The notes beneath the pieces were generated by a model. That model saw nothing but the letters and a program-made list of their open reading frames with translations. It was not told where the DNA came from and made no database searches. A DNA stretch of 64,000 bases from Bacillota bacterium (GTDB taxonomy: Bacteria > Bacillota > Sulfobacillia > RBS10-35 > Bu92), in NCBI GenBank assembly GCA_014896375.1, contig JADBKN010000004.1, forward strand, positions 1-64,000, written 5' to 3'. Position 1 is the stretch's first letter. Every line of letters starts with the position of its first letter. The translations under genes were made by a program, and so were the position numbers. Shown in pieces: positions 7,910 to 18,774 of the stretch.

Positions 7910-8932
7910 ATGCAACCGCTTCTGGAAGTGGACGACCTCCACGTGCACTTCCGCACGTACGGCGGCACGGTGCAGGCCGTGCGCGGCGTGTCCCTGCGCG
8001 TGCACGCGGGGGAGACGCTGGCCCTCGTGGGGGAGTCGGGCTGCGGCAAGAGCGTCTCCATGCAGGCCGTGATGGGCCTATTGCCACCGACGGCGCGCAT
8101 CGTGGCGGGCTCGATCCGCTTGGAGGGCCAGGAGCTCGTGGGTATGCCGGAGGACGAGCTCAACCGGCTGCGCGGCGTGAAGATGGCGATGATCTTCCAG
8201 GATCCCATGACCTCGCTCAACCCCGTCCTGACGATCGGCAGGCAGATCATGGAAGTGATGCGCGTGCACATGGGCGTCGGCGCCGCCGAGGCGCGGCGCC
8301 GGGCGCTGGAGATGCTGGAGCTCGTCGGCATCCCCAGCCCGGAGAGAAGGCTGCGCCAGTACCCGCACGAGTTCAGCGGCGGCATGCGCCAGCGTATCAT
8401 GATCGCCATGGCGCTCGCCTGCCGGCCGCAGCTGCTCATCGCCGACGAGCCCACCACGGCCCTCGACGTGACGATCCAGGCGCAGATCCTCGAGCTGATC
8501 CGGGAGTTGCAGAAGACCCTCGGCATGGCCGTCATCCTCATCACGCACAGCATGGGCGTCGTAGCCGGCATGGCCGACCGCGTGGCCGTCATGTACGCGG
8601 GGCAGGTGGTGGAAGAGGGATGCCTCGCCGACGTCTTCAAACACGCGAGCCACCCGTACTCCTGGGGCCTCCTGAAGGCCGTGCCGCACCTGGATATGGA
8701 CCGCCGTCAGACGCTGCGCACGATCCCCGGCCAGCCGCCGGACCTCACCGCGCCGCCCGCGGGCTGCGCCTTTCACCCGCGTTGCCCGTATGCCATGAAC
8801 GTGTGCCTCGAGGCGGCGCCGCCCGTTCTGCCGGCGGGGCCGGGCCACGCGGCGAGGTGCTGGCTCGCGCACCCCGAGGCCGCCGAGCAGATGGAGGCGG
8901 CGCGCCGCAGGGAACAGGCGGCCGGCGCGTGA
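7910..8932 (+). CDS. oppD: Oligopeptide ABC transporter ATPase (OppD/DppD type)
   Basis: A 340-residue ATPase with Walker A GESGCGKS (about residue 40), signature FSGGMRQRI, Walker B LLIADEPTTALD and a switch His in LITHSMG. The C-terminal oligopeptide-type extension has the cysteine cluster CAFHPRCPYAMNVC that binds an Fe-S cluster in some relatives. Start ATG 7910 follows AAAGGGGG. Opp/Dpp systems normally use a D+F heterodimer, but no oppF follows; aconitase is next. Either OppD works as a homodimer or OppF is encoded elsewhere. Confidence 0.9.
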   Translation: MQPLLEVDDLHVHFRTYGGTVQAVRGVSLRVHAGETLALVGESGCGKSVSMQAVMGLLPPTARIVAGSIRLEGQELVGMPEDELNRLRGVKMAMIFQDPMTSLNPVLTIGRQIMEVMRVHMGVGAAEARRRALEMLELVGIPSPERRLRQYPHEFSGGMRQRIMIAMALACRPQLLIADEPTTALDVTIQAQILELIRELQKTLGMAVILITHSMGVVAGMADRVAVMYAGQVVEEGCLADVFKHASHPYSWGLLKAVPHLDMDRRQTLRTIPGQPPDLTAPPAGCAFHPRCPYAMNVCLEAAPPVLPAGPGHAARCWLAHPEAAEQMEAARRREQAAGA

Positions 8933-8971
8933 GCGTTGGATTATAGTTCAAGGTGTGAGGAGGCGGCGCTC

Positions 8972-11653
<2,682 letters not shown>

Positions 11654-11715
11654 GACCGATCCCGGCGGCCGTGGCGCGCCTTGCCGCACCGCCGCGCGCA
11701 ACCCGCGGTACGCCA

Positions 11716-11742
11716 GCGCGCCCCGCTTCAGGCGGGGCGCGC
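11716..11742. terminator. Hairpin between convergent acnA and gltB-like genes
   Basis: GCGCGCCCCGC and its exact complement form an 11-bp stem with loop TTCAG. The loop contains the TGA stop of the minus-strand gene. It lies 60 bases past acnA, so it probably serves both convergent genes. Confidence 0.6.
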
Positions 11743-13320
11743 GGCGTCCGGATAGGGGTGCAGCTCGTCCGCCGGCAGCGCGCGCCCGAAGGGGTCGCGG
11801 TAGACCACGTGGCGGCGCTCGAACTTCGTGGGGGAGTCGAGGCCGGCGGCCGCCGCGAGGGCGAAAAGGCCGTGGCGCAGCGTCACGACGTAGTTGGTCA
11901 CGCGCCAGCGCTTCTCCTCGATGACGAGCGCCTTCTGCAGGTTCGGGTCCGTCGTGGCCACGCCCACCGGGCACGTGTTCATATGGCAGCGTTGCGTGCC
12001 GATGCAGCCCACGCTGATCATGAAGCCGCGCGCGATCTGGACGAGATCGGCCCCCAAAGAGAGCGCCACGGCGATGCGGTCGGCGGAGACGAGCTTCCCC
12101 GAGGCGACGAGCTTCACCCGGTGACGCACGCCGTGCCGGCGGAGGGTGTCGTCGGCGATGACGATCGCCGATTTCACCGGCAGGCCCATGCCGTCGGCCA
12201 TCTCCTGGTAGGTCGCGCCGGAGCCGCCCTCGCCGCCGTCGACCGTGATGAAGTCCGGCCCGGAGCCACGGCGGGCCATCGCCGCGGCCAGCTCGTCGAG
12301 TGCGTCCGGACCGCCCACCACGAGCTTCACGCCGATCGGTTTGCCCGCGACCTCGCGGATGCGCTGCAGGAAGTCCAAGAGCCCGTCCACGCCGCTGAAT
12401 TCGCGGAAGCGGTTGGGGCTGTCGACGGGCTTCCACGGCTCGAGGCCGCGGATGGCAGCGATCTCCGGCGTGACCTTGGCGCCGGGCAGGTGGCCGCCGC
12501 GGATCTTGGCGCCCTGCGCCAGCTTGAGCTCAAAAGCGCGCACCTGCGTCAGGGCGGCCTTGCGCTGGAGCTCGTCCCAGCTGAAGCGCCCGTCGCGATC
12601 GCGGAAGCCGAAGAGGCCCGGTCCGATCTGCGCGATGACGTCGACGCCGCCCTTCAGGTGGTACGGCGCGAGCCCGCCTTCGCCGGTGTTCATCCATGTG
12701 CCGCCGGCGGCGCCAAGGCCGAGGGAGAGCGCCGTGAGGGCGCGGTCGCCCAGCGCGCCGAAGCTCATGCCGGACATGCCGACGAGTCCCCGCACACGGA
12801 AGGGGTGAGGGAGGCCGGCACCGATCACGACGGCGTCCTCCTCGGGCAGGAGCCAGGGATCGAGTTCGGCGTCGACGAGGCGCTCGCTGCGGGAGAAGAG
12901 CCTCTCCCGCGAGACGTACGTCTTCGTGCGCACGCGCGGCGACTGCTCGACGCGCAACTCCTCAAGCTGCAGGGGGAGGAGGGCGTTGCGGATGTAGTAG
13001 CCCTCCTTCTCGAAGTCCCGCTTGGAGCCGAAGCCGATGAGCGAGGACCCGTACTTGCCCGCGCGCACCACACCCTGGAACTCGACGCGGCTGAAGGGCC
13101 GGCCTTCCTCGTCGGCGTCGAACATGTATTGGCGCATCTCGGGGCCGATCATCTCAAAGAGGTAGCGCAGGCGGCCGAGGAGCGGGTAGTTGCGCAGAAC
13201 CGAGTGTTGGCGTTGGCGGCGGTCGTAGACGTAGAGGTACGCGGCCAGGACGATCGGCGCGACGACCGCGCCCGCCAGCACGATCACGGCCGCGGTGTTC
13301 AGAAGAAGCCAGGTGCCCAC
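11728..13320 (-). CDS. FMN-binding glutamate synthase-like protein, membrane anchored
   Basis: A 530-residue protein of the stand-alone glutamate synthase (GltB-central) domain family. An N-terminal transmembrane segment (LLLNTAAVIVLAGAVVAPIV) is followed by the FMN barrel with GGTWMNTGEGGLAPYH, TVDGGEGGSGATYQEMADG and the 3Fe-4S loop CIGTQRCHMNTCPVGVAT. It lacks the glutaminase and GltD modules, so the true ammonia source and electron donor are unknown. GTG 13320 follows AAAGGAGGGG at seven bases; the longer ORF overlaps the divergent gene. The TM anchor suggests coupling to a membrane electron donor (inference). Confidence 0.85.
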   Translation of the reverse strand: MGTWLLLNTAAVIVLAGAVVAPIVLAAYLYVYDRRQRQHSVLRNYPLLGRLRYLFEMIGPEMRQYMFDADEEGRPFSRVEFQGVVRAGKYGSSLIGFGSKRDFEKEGYYIRNALLPLQLEELRVEQSPRVRTKTYVSRERLFSRSERLVDAELDPWLLPEEDAVVIGAGLPHPFRVRGLVGMSGMSFGALGDRALTALSLGLGAAGGTWMNTGEGGLAPYHLKGGVDVIAQIGPGLFGFRDRDGRFSWDELQRKAALTQVRAFELKLAQGAKIRGGHLPGAKVTPEIAAIRGLEPWKPVDSPNRFREFSGVDGLLDFLQRIREVAGKPIGVKLVVGGPDALDELAAAMARRGSGPDFITVDGGEGGSGATYQEMADGMGLPVKSAIVIADDTLRRHGVRHRVKLVASGKLVSADRIAVALSLGADLVQIARGFMISVGCIGTQRCHMNTCPVGVATTDPNLQKALVIEEKRWRVTNYVVTLRHGLFALAAAAGLDSPTKFERRHVVYRDPFGRALPADELHPYPDAARPA

Positions 13321-13501
13321 CGGTGGATCCCCTCCTTTCCTTCGGGGTACCTTGGCGTTGAGCCCAGCGGGATCCTGCTGGGCGGTCGCACGGGGCGGCC
13401 GCGGCCTTACGGGCGGGGCGCCGGATGCGCGCCGAGGGGCCGGGGCGCTGCCCGTGGCCCGCATGGCGCGGCCTTCGCCAAGGGAGCCTAGTGGGAGGGA
13501 G

Positions 13502-14677
13502 GTGGGCATCATCGAAGTGCTCCACGTCCTGCGTCCCTCCGCCGGAGGGATGCGCAACCACGTGCTGGCGCTCGTCGAGCGGCTGGACCGCGCGCGCTTC
13601 CGGCCCGTGGTGGCGGGACCCGCAGACGAGGCCCTCGCCGCCCGGCTGCGCGCGGCCGGGGTGGAGTTCGTGCCCTTGCCGGTGCCGGCTTCGCCCTCGC
13701 TCCGCGCGCTGCGGGCGGCGCGCGCGCTGCGGGCGCTGCTGCAGGCGCGCCGCCCGGACGTCGTTCACGTGCACGGACTCATGGGCGGGGTGGTGGCGCG
13801 CCTCGCGATCCGCGGCTGCGCGCCGGAAGCCGTGCCGGTCTTCGTGCAGACGGTGCACAATCTGCCGACGTGGCCGCCCTCTCCCTGGCGCCTGGGCGCG
13901 CAACGCCTCCTGGAGCGCCGCGCCGGACCGGGCCCGGCGGCGTACATCGCCGTCTCCCTCGCCGTGCGCGAGGAACTGGTGCGAAGGCTGGGCGTCCCGC
14001 CCGAACGCGTGCGCGTGATCTACAACGGCATCGACCTCTCCCGCTTCGCTGGCGAAACGGGTGGTCCCTCGAGAGCGGCCGCGCGCGCCGCGCTCGGCCT
14101 ACCGGATGACGTGCCGGTCGTGGCCGCGCTCGCGCGGCTCGCGCCGGAGAAGGGCATCGATCTCCTCCTCGACGCCTTCGCTGGACTGGCAGCGCCCATG
14201 GCGCCGATTCTCGCCGTGGCCGGAGCCGGGCCGCTGCGCGCCCGCCTTGAGGAGCGCGCGCGGCGCGCCGGGCTGGCGGGGCGCGTGCGCTTTCTCGGGC
14301 ATCTGGAGGATCCCGTGCAGCTCTTGCGGGCGGCCGATGTGGTGGCCGTGCCCTCGCGGGCGGAAGGGCTGGGCCTTGCCTGCATCGAGGCGATGGCGGC
14401 CGGCCGCGCCGTCGTGGCGGCGGCCGCCGGAGGCCTGCCGGAGGTTGTGCGGGACGAGGCCAACGGCCTCCTCGTGCCGCCCGGGGACGCGGCCGCCCTG
14501 CAGCGCGCGTTGAGCCGGCTGCTCACGGACGAGATCCTGCGGCGCCGCCTGGGGGAGCGGGCGCGCCAGGACGTCGCCCTGCGCTTCGACCTGGCGGGCA
14601 TGGTGCGCCGGACGGAGGAGCTCTACCTGCATGCGCTCGACGCAGCGCGGCGCGACGGGCGGCGGAGCGCGTGGTGA
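13502..14677 (+). CDS. Glycosyltransferase family 4
   Basis: A 391-residue GT-B glycosyltransferase. The N-terminal Rossmann half begins VLHVLRPSAGGMRNHVLALV, with the Gly-rich acceptor loop. The C-terminal half has VIYNGIDLSRF, ALARLAPEKGIDLLLDAF and the donor-site motif PSRAEGLGLACIEAMAAG (the E-x7-E region). GTG 13502 is preferred because GGGAGGGAG precedes it closely. It overlaps the next gene, a membrane protein, which suggests joint work in envelope polysaccharide or lipid glycosylation. It is distinct from the bshA at the window's end. Confidence 0.87.
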   Translation: MGIIEVLHVLRPSAGGMRNHVLALVERLDRARFRPVVAGPADEALAARLRAAGVEFVPLPVPASPSLRALRAARALRALLQARRPDVVHVHGLMGGVVARLAIRGCAPEAVPVFVQTVHNLPTWPPSPWRLGAQRLLERRAGPGPAAYIAVSLAVREELVRRLGVPPERVRVIYNGIDLSRFAGETGGPSRAAARAALGLPDDVPVVAALARLAPEKGIDLLLDAFAGLAAPMAPILAVAGAGPLRARLEERARRAGLAGRVRFLGHLEDPVQLLRAADVVAVPSRAEGLGLACIEAMAAGRAVVAAAAGGLPEVVRDEANGLLVPPGDAAALQRALSRLLTDEILRRRLGERARQDVALRFDLAGMVRRTEELYLHALDAARRDGRRSAW

Positions 14678-16977
14678 GGCGGCGGCGCGGCGCACGGGGG
14701 CTCCATCGGGCGGCCGTGGTGGCGATCGCGTGGGTGGCGGCCGCCACGGCGGCGCAGGCGGGCACGCCCGCCGCGTGGGCCGCGCCGCCGCCGGCCCGCG
14801 TGTGGGTGGTGCTGGTCCCGGGGCTCGGCACGGCGGACGTGCTGTCGGGCGCGCTGCCCACGGTGCACCGGCTGGGCGAGGCGGGCGCGGCCGGGGTGGC
14901 GAACGTCTCCACGGCGGGCGCCAGCGGCGCAGCCGACGGAGCCGCCACGCTGGGCGCAGGCGCGCGCGTGCGCGCGCCTGAGGAGGGCGGCCTGGGGCTT
15001 GCGGCCGGCGAGGCCTGGCGCGGTGAGGCGGCGGCACGCCTCTACGAGCGGTGGGTCGGGGCCCCTTTCCCTTCCGAGGGAGCGGCTCTGGTCAACCTGG
15101 GCGCCTGGGAGGCGGCCAACGACGACCTTGCGTATCCCTTCCGCCTCGGCCGCCTCGGTGACGCCATCCACGCCGCCGGCTGGCGCACGGCCGTGTGGGG
15201 CGATGCCGACCTACCCGGGGAGCGGCGGCAGCGCGACGGCGTGCTCCTCGCGATGGACAGTCTCGGGCGCGTCGACCTCGCGTGGGTGGGCGAGGCGGCC
15301 CGCCGGCCGGACGCGGGTGCGCCGTTCGGCACGACGCTCGACATCGCCGCCCTAGAGCGGCGCCTGGCTCGGCTGCCGTCAGATGTGGCGCTCGTGGCGG
15401 TCGAGGCCGGCGACCTGGCCCGCTGGGAGGCCGAGGCCCCGGACGCGACCGGCGCCCGCCGCGCGGCCGGCCGCGAGCGCGCCCTCAAGGCCGTCGACGC
15501 CGCCGTGGCGGCCGTGTGGCGCCTCGCCGGCCCGCGGGACATGGTCTGGGTGGTGGCGCCCTCGCCCCCGGAAGCCGAGCGCGCGGCCGGACAGCGGCTC
15601 GCACCGCTCGCCGTGGAGGCGCCGGGCTGGCACGGGGCGCTTTGGTCGCCCGGCACGCGCACGGCCGGCCTCGTCACAAACCTCGATTTCGTTCCCACCG
15701 TGCTCGCCTTCCTCGGCCTGCCGCAGGATCCCACCCTGGTGGGCCGGCCCATGGAGGCGCGTCCCGCGGCCTCATCCGCGTGGACGGCGGCCGGGCAATT
15801 GGAGGCGGCCGCCTGGGCGGGCGCGCAGCGCCGGCCGCTGATGATCCGCGCCTACATCCTCGGCGCCATGGCCGTGAGCCTCGTCACCGCGGCAGCGCTC
15901 CTCTGGCCGGCGGCGCGCCGCCTCCGTGCCTCGGTCCCGCCATGGAGCCTGGCCGTGGCCTGCGGCCCCTTGGCCATGCTCGTCCTGCGCTGGGCGCCGC
16001 TGGCGGCACCCGTCCCGGCGCTGCTCTTCTGGGCCGCGACGCTGGCGGCCCTCACGGCCGCCCTCTGGAGGCTCGGCCGGCGGCAGGCGGTGGCGAGCTT
16101 TGCCTGGGCCGGCGCGCTCACGGTGGCGGCGGTGCTCCTCGATCTCTTCACGGGCGGCCGCGCCATGGCCGCCTCGCCCCTGGGCTTCAACCCCATCGGC
16201 GGCGCCCGCTACTACGGGCTCGGCAACGAGTACATGGGCGTGGTGCTGGGGGCGGCCGTGCTTTCCGGCGCTGCCTGGCTCGAAGGGCTGCGTCCGGGCC
16301 GGGCGAGGCGGGTCGCCGTGCTCCTCGCCTGGTGCGCGGTGGTCGCGGCGGTGGGCCTGCCGCAGGCGGGCGCGAACTTCGGCGGGCTCCTCACCGGGCT
16401 CGGCGGAGTCGCCTTCGTGGCGCTGCGCCTCCTCGGCGTGCGCGCGGCGCCGCGCACCGTGCTGTGGACGGCGGCGGCGGCCGTCGCTGCGGCGCTCGCC
16501 GTCGTGTGGTGGGACGCGCACGCCGGCGTCCAGGCGGCGAGCCACGTGGGGCGCGCCGTGGCGGCCGTGCGCGCGGGAGGCTGGACGGTGCTGGGGGACA
16601 TCGTGCAGCGCAAGGCGGAGATGAACCTGCGGCTCTTCCGATACACGGTGTGGAGCCGCGGGCTCGTGGTCTCGCTCGCTCTCTACCTGTGGTTCGCCTT
16701 CCGGCCGCCGGCGCCCGTGGCGGACGTCCTCCGCCGTCACCCGCAGCTCGCGGCCGGGCTCGCCGGCGTGGCTGTGCTCTCCGTCCTGGCCCTCGTCCTC
16801 AACGATTCCGGCGTTGTGGCCGCCGCCACCGCCTCCGTCTGGGCCGCGGCGCCCCTTCTCGCACTGCTCGCCGCACACGCCGCTTCCATCGACCGGACCT
16901 CGCACTCCGGCCGCGCATTGCGCGCCACGGCGGAACCGGCTACATTGCCAGAGGATTCATCCAGGAGAAACCCCTGA
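14671..16977 (+). CDS. Polytopic membrane protein with alkaline-phosphatase-like ectodomain
   Basis: A 768-residue protein. A signal/anchor segment (residues ~10-35) leads into a ~330-residue extracytoplasmic domain. Its start (VWVVLVPGLGTAD) and end (LVTNLDFVPTVLAFLGLP) resemble the fold ends of the alkaline phosphatase/sulfatase superfamily. About ten membrane segments follow, with the conserved-looking loops FNPIGGARYYGLGNEYMG and LPQAGANFGGLLTG and the ending LNDSGVVAAATA. Metal ligands of a working phosphatase are not obvious. It overlaps the GT4 gene by seven bases, so a role in transferring or trimming a surface polymer is plausible but inferred. Confidence 0.6.
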   Translation: MVRRRRGARGLHRAAVVAIAWVAAATAAQAGTPAAWAAPPPARVWVVLVPGLGTADVLSGALPTVHRLGEAGAAGVANVSTAGASGAADGAATLGAGARVRAPEEGGLGLAAGEAWRGEAAARLYERWVGAPFPSEGAALVNLGAWEAANDDLAYPFRLGRLGDAIHAAGWRTAVWGDADLPGERRQRDGVLLAMDSLGRVDLAWVGEAARRPDAGAPFGTTLDIAALERRLARLPSDVALVAVEAGDLARWEAEAPDATGARRAAGRERALKAVDAAVAAVWRLAGPRDMVWVVAPSPPEAERAAGQRLAPLAVEAPGWHGALWSPGTRTAGLVTNLDFVPTVLAFLGLPQDPTLVGRPMEARPAASSAWTAAGQLEAAAWAGAQRRPLMIRAYILGAMAVSLVTAAALLWPAARRLRASVPPWSLAVACGPLAMLVLRWAPLAAPVPALLFWAATLAALTAALWRLGRRQAVASFAWAGALTVAAVLLDLFTGGRAMAASPLGFNPIGGARYYGLGNEYMGVVLGAAVLSGAAWLEGLRPGRARRVAVLLAWCAVVAAVGLPQAGANFGGLLTGLGGVAFVALRLLGVRAAPRTVLWTAAAAVAAALAVVWWDAHAGVQAASHVGRAVAAVRAGGWTVLGDIVQRKAEMNLRLFRYTVWSRGLVVSLALYLWFAFRPPAPVADVLRRHPQLAAGLAGVAVLSVLALVLNDSGVVAAATASVWAAAPLLALLAAHAASIDRTSHSGRALRATAEPATLPEDSSRRNP

Positions 16978-16991
16978 AGGGAGCGCCACCC

Positions 16992-17450
16992 ATGGAACGG
17001 ACGCTCGTTCTCGTCAAGCCCGACGGCGTGCAGCGCGGCCTCGTCGGCACCATCATCCAGCGCCTGGAGCAACGGGGGCTGCGCCTTGCGGGTCTCAAGA
17101 TGGTGCGCGTGGACCGCGCCACGGCGGAGCGGCACTACGAGCCCTTGAAGGATCGGCCCTTCTTCCCGGCGCTGATCGACTTCATCACCTCCAGCCCCGT
17201 CGTGGCCATGGCCTGGGAGGGGCCGCACGCCGTCGAGGCCGCCCGGCAGACGATGGGCGCCACCAACCCCCTGCAGGCGGCCCCGGGCACGCTGCGCGCC
17301 GACTACGCCCTGGACATCCAGTTCAACCTCGTCCACGGCTCGGACTCGGCGGAGTCGGCGGCGCGGGAGCTTGCCATCTGGTTCCGCCCGGAGGAGCTCG
17401 TCAGCTGGACGCGCGCGGACGAGGATTGGGCCTTCGGCCAGTCGAAGTAG
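16992..17450 (+). CDS. ndk: Nucleoside diphosphate kinase
   Basis: A 152-residue Ndk that transfers gamma-phosphate between nucleoside di- and triphosphates. It shows ERTLVLVKPDGVQRG at the N-terminus, GATNPLQAAPGTLRADYA, and the phospho-histidine loop NLVHGSDSAESAARE. The length is standard (about 150). ATG 16992 lies 14 bases after the previous stop, with GAAGGGAG as ribosome site. It leads a run of genes with nucleoside and SAM-by-product functions. Confidence 0.97.
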   Translation: MERTLVLVKPDGVQRGLVGTIIQRLEQRGLRLAGLKMVRVDRATAERHYEPLKDRPFFPALIDFITSSPVVAMAWEGPHAVEAARQTMGATNPLQAAPGTLRADYALDIQFNLVHGSDSAESAARELAIWFRPEELVSWTRADEDWAFGQSK

Positions 17451-17473
17451 GGGACCGGCGGAGGGGTGGATCC

Positions 17474-17953
17474 GTGGGCGAGGGGCGGTTCGCGCCGGAC
17501 GTCGAAGCGATCGAGCTCCTTCTGCGCCGCACGGCGTTCATCGTGCGCCAGCACGGGCGCCGCATCCTCGGCCGCTTCGACCTCACCCCGCCGCAGTTCG
17601 ACGCGCTGCAGATCCTCGTCCACCACGATCAGCTCACCATGGGCGACCTCTGCCAGAGGCTCTACCTCGCCTCCAGCACCGTCACGGACCTCGTGCAGCG
17701 CATGGAACGGGCGGGGTTCGTGCGGCGGGAGCGCGATCCGGTCGACCGCCGCCTTGTGCGGCTGACCGTGCTGGACAAGGGTCGGCGCGTCATCGAGGAG
17801 GTCATCGACGAGCGCCGCGCCTACCTGGAGACGGTGCTCGCGCACATGCCCGCGGAGGACCGCGCGCTCTTGCAGTCCTCGTTGGAGAAGCTCCTGCAGA
17901 TCATGCGGGAGGTCGGCCAGACGGACAAGGAGGCCCCCGAGCGGGGCTCGTGA
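17474..17953 (+). CDS. MarR family transcriptional regulator
   Basis: A 159-residue winged-helix regulator. The core FDLTPPQFDALQILVHHDQLTMGDL, the recognition helix LYLASSTVTDLVQRME and the wing VRRERDPVDRRLVRLTVL are typical. GTG 17474 follows GGAGGGGTGG. It lies between ndk and mtnP in the same direction, so it may control the nucleoside salvage genes that follow. No operator was identified in the 23-base gap. Confidence 0.87.
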   Translation: MGEGRFAPDVEAIELLLRRTAFIVRQHGRRILGRFDLTPPQFDALQILVHHDQLTMGDLCQRLYLASSTVTDLVQRMERAGFVRRERDPVDRRLVRLTVLDKGRRVIEEVIDERRAYLETVLAHMPAEDRALLQSSLEKLLQIMREVGQTDKEAPERGS

Positions 17954-17964
17954 GGAGGAAGCGC

Positions 17965-18774
17965 ATGCGCCTGGGCATCATCGGCGGCACGGGGGTCTAC
18001 GACCCCGACATCCTGGACGATGCGCGCGAGGTGACGGTGTCCACCCCTTACGGTGAGGTGCGCCTTCTCGCCGGCCGCTACCGGGGCGAGGAGGTCGCCT
18101 TCATGAACCGGCACGGCGCCGGACACTCGCTGCCGCCGCACCGCGTCAACTACCGCGCGAACATCTGGGCCCTCAAAGAGCTCGGCGTGGAGCGCGTCAT
18201 CGCCACGGCCGCCGTAGGGGCCCTGCGGCGCGAGCACGCGCCGGGCTCGCTCATCCTCTGCGACCAGTTCCTCGACTTCACGAAGAGCCGGCCGGCGACG
18301 TTCTACGAGGGCGGCGAGGCCGGCGTGGTGCATGTGGATGTGACCGAGCCGTACTGCCCCGAGCTGCGCGCGCTTATGGAGGAGAGCGGGCGCGCGGCGG
18401 GCCTTCCGGTGAAGAACGGCGGCGTGTACGTCTGCACGGAGGGTCCGCGCTTTGAGACCGCGGCCGAGATCCGCGTCTTCGCCCAGCTCGGCGGCGATGT
18501 GGTGGGCATGACGGGCGTGCCGGAGGTCGTGCTGGCCCGGGAGCTCGGTCTCTGCTACAGCACCGTGGCGATGGTGGCCAACCTGGCCGCCGGCCTCAGC
18601 CCCACCCCGCTCACGCACAGCGAGGTCGTGGCCGTCATGAACCAGAACGTCGCCCACCTGCGCCGCCTCATCATGGACACGCTGCCGAAGATCCCCGCCG
18701 CGCGCGAGCGCTGCGGCTGCGCCGTGCGGCCGGAGGTCCACGGCCGCGCGGCTGCGGGGGAGGAGCGCCCGTGA
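17965..18774 (+). CDS. mtnP: S-methyl-5'-thioinosine/purine nucleoside phosphorylase (MTAP family)
   Basis: A 269-residue member of the MTAP/PNP family. The phosphate-site start is GIIGGTGVYD, with FMNRHGAGHSLPPHRVNYRAN, GVYVCTEGPRFETAAEI and GMTGVPEVVLARELGLCY. In adenine-specific MTAPs the base-binding loop carries Asp (ATDYDCW). Here it reads AMVANLAAGLS, with Asn at that position, which favours 6-oxopurines (methylthioinosine, inosine). An MTA/SAH deaminase two genes downstream would supply just that substrate. ATG 17965 follows GAGGAGGAA. The TGA overlaps the next start (GTGA). Specificity is inferred. Confidence 0.85.
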   Translation: MRLGIIGGTGVYDPDILDDAREVTVSTPYGEVRLLAGRYRGEEVAFMNRHGAGHSLPPHRVNYRANIWALKELGVERVIATAAVGALRREHAPGSLILCDQFLDFTKSRPATFYEGGEAGVVHVDVTEPYCPELRALMEESGRAAGLPVKNGGVYVCTEGPRFETAAEIRVFAQLGGDVVGMTGVPEVVLARELGLCYSTVAMVANLAAGLSPTPLTHSEVVAVMNQNVAHLRRLIMDTLPKIPAARERCGCAVRPEVHGRAAAGEERP

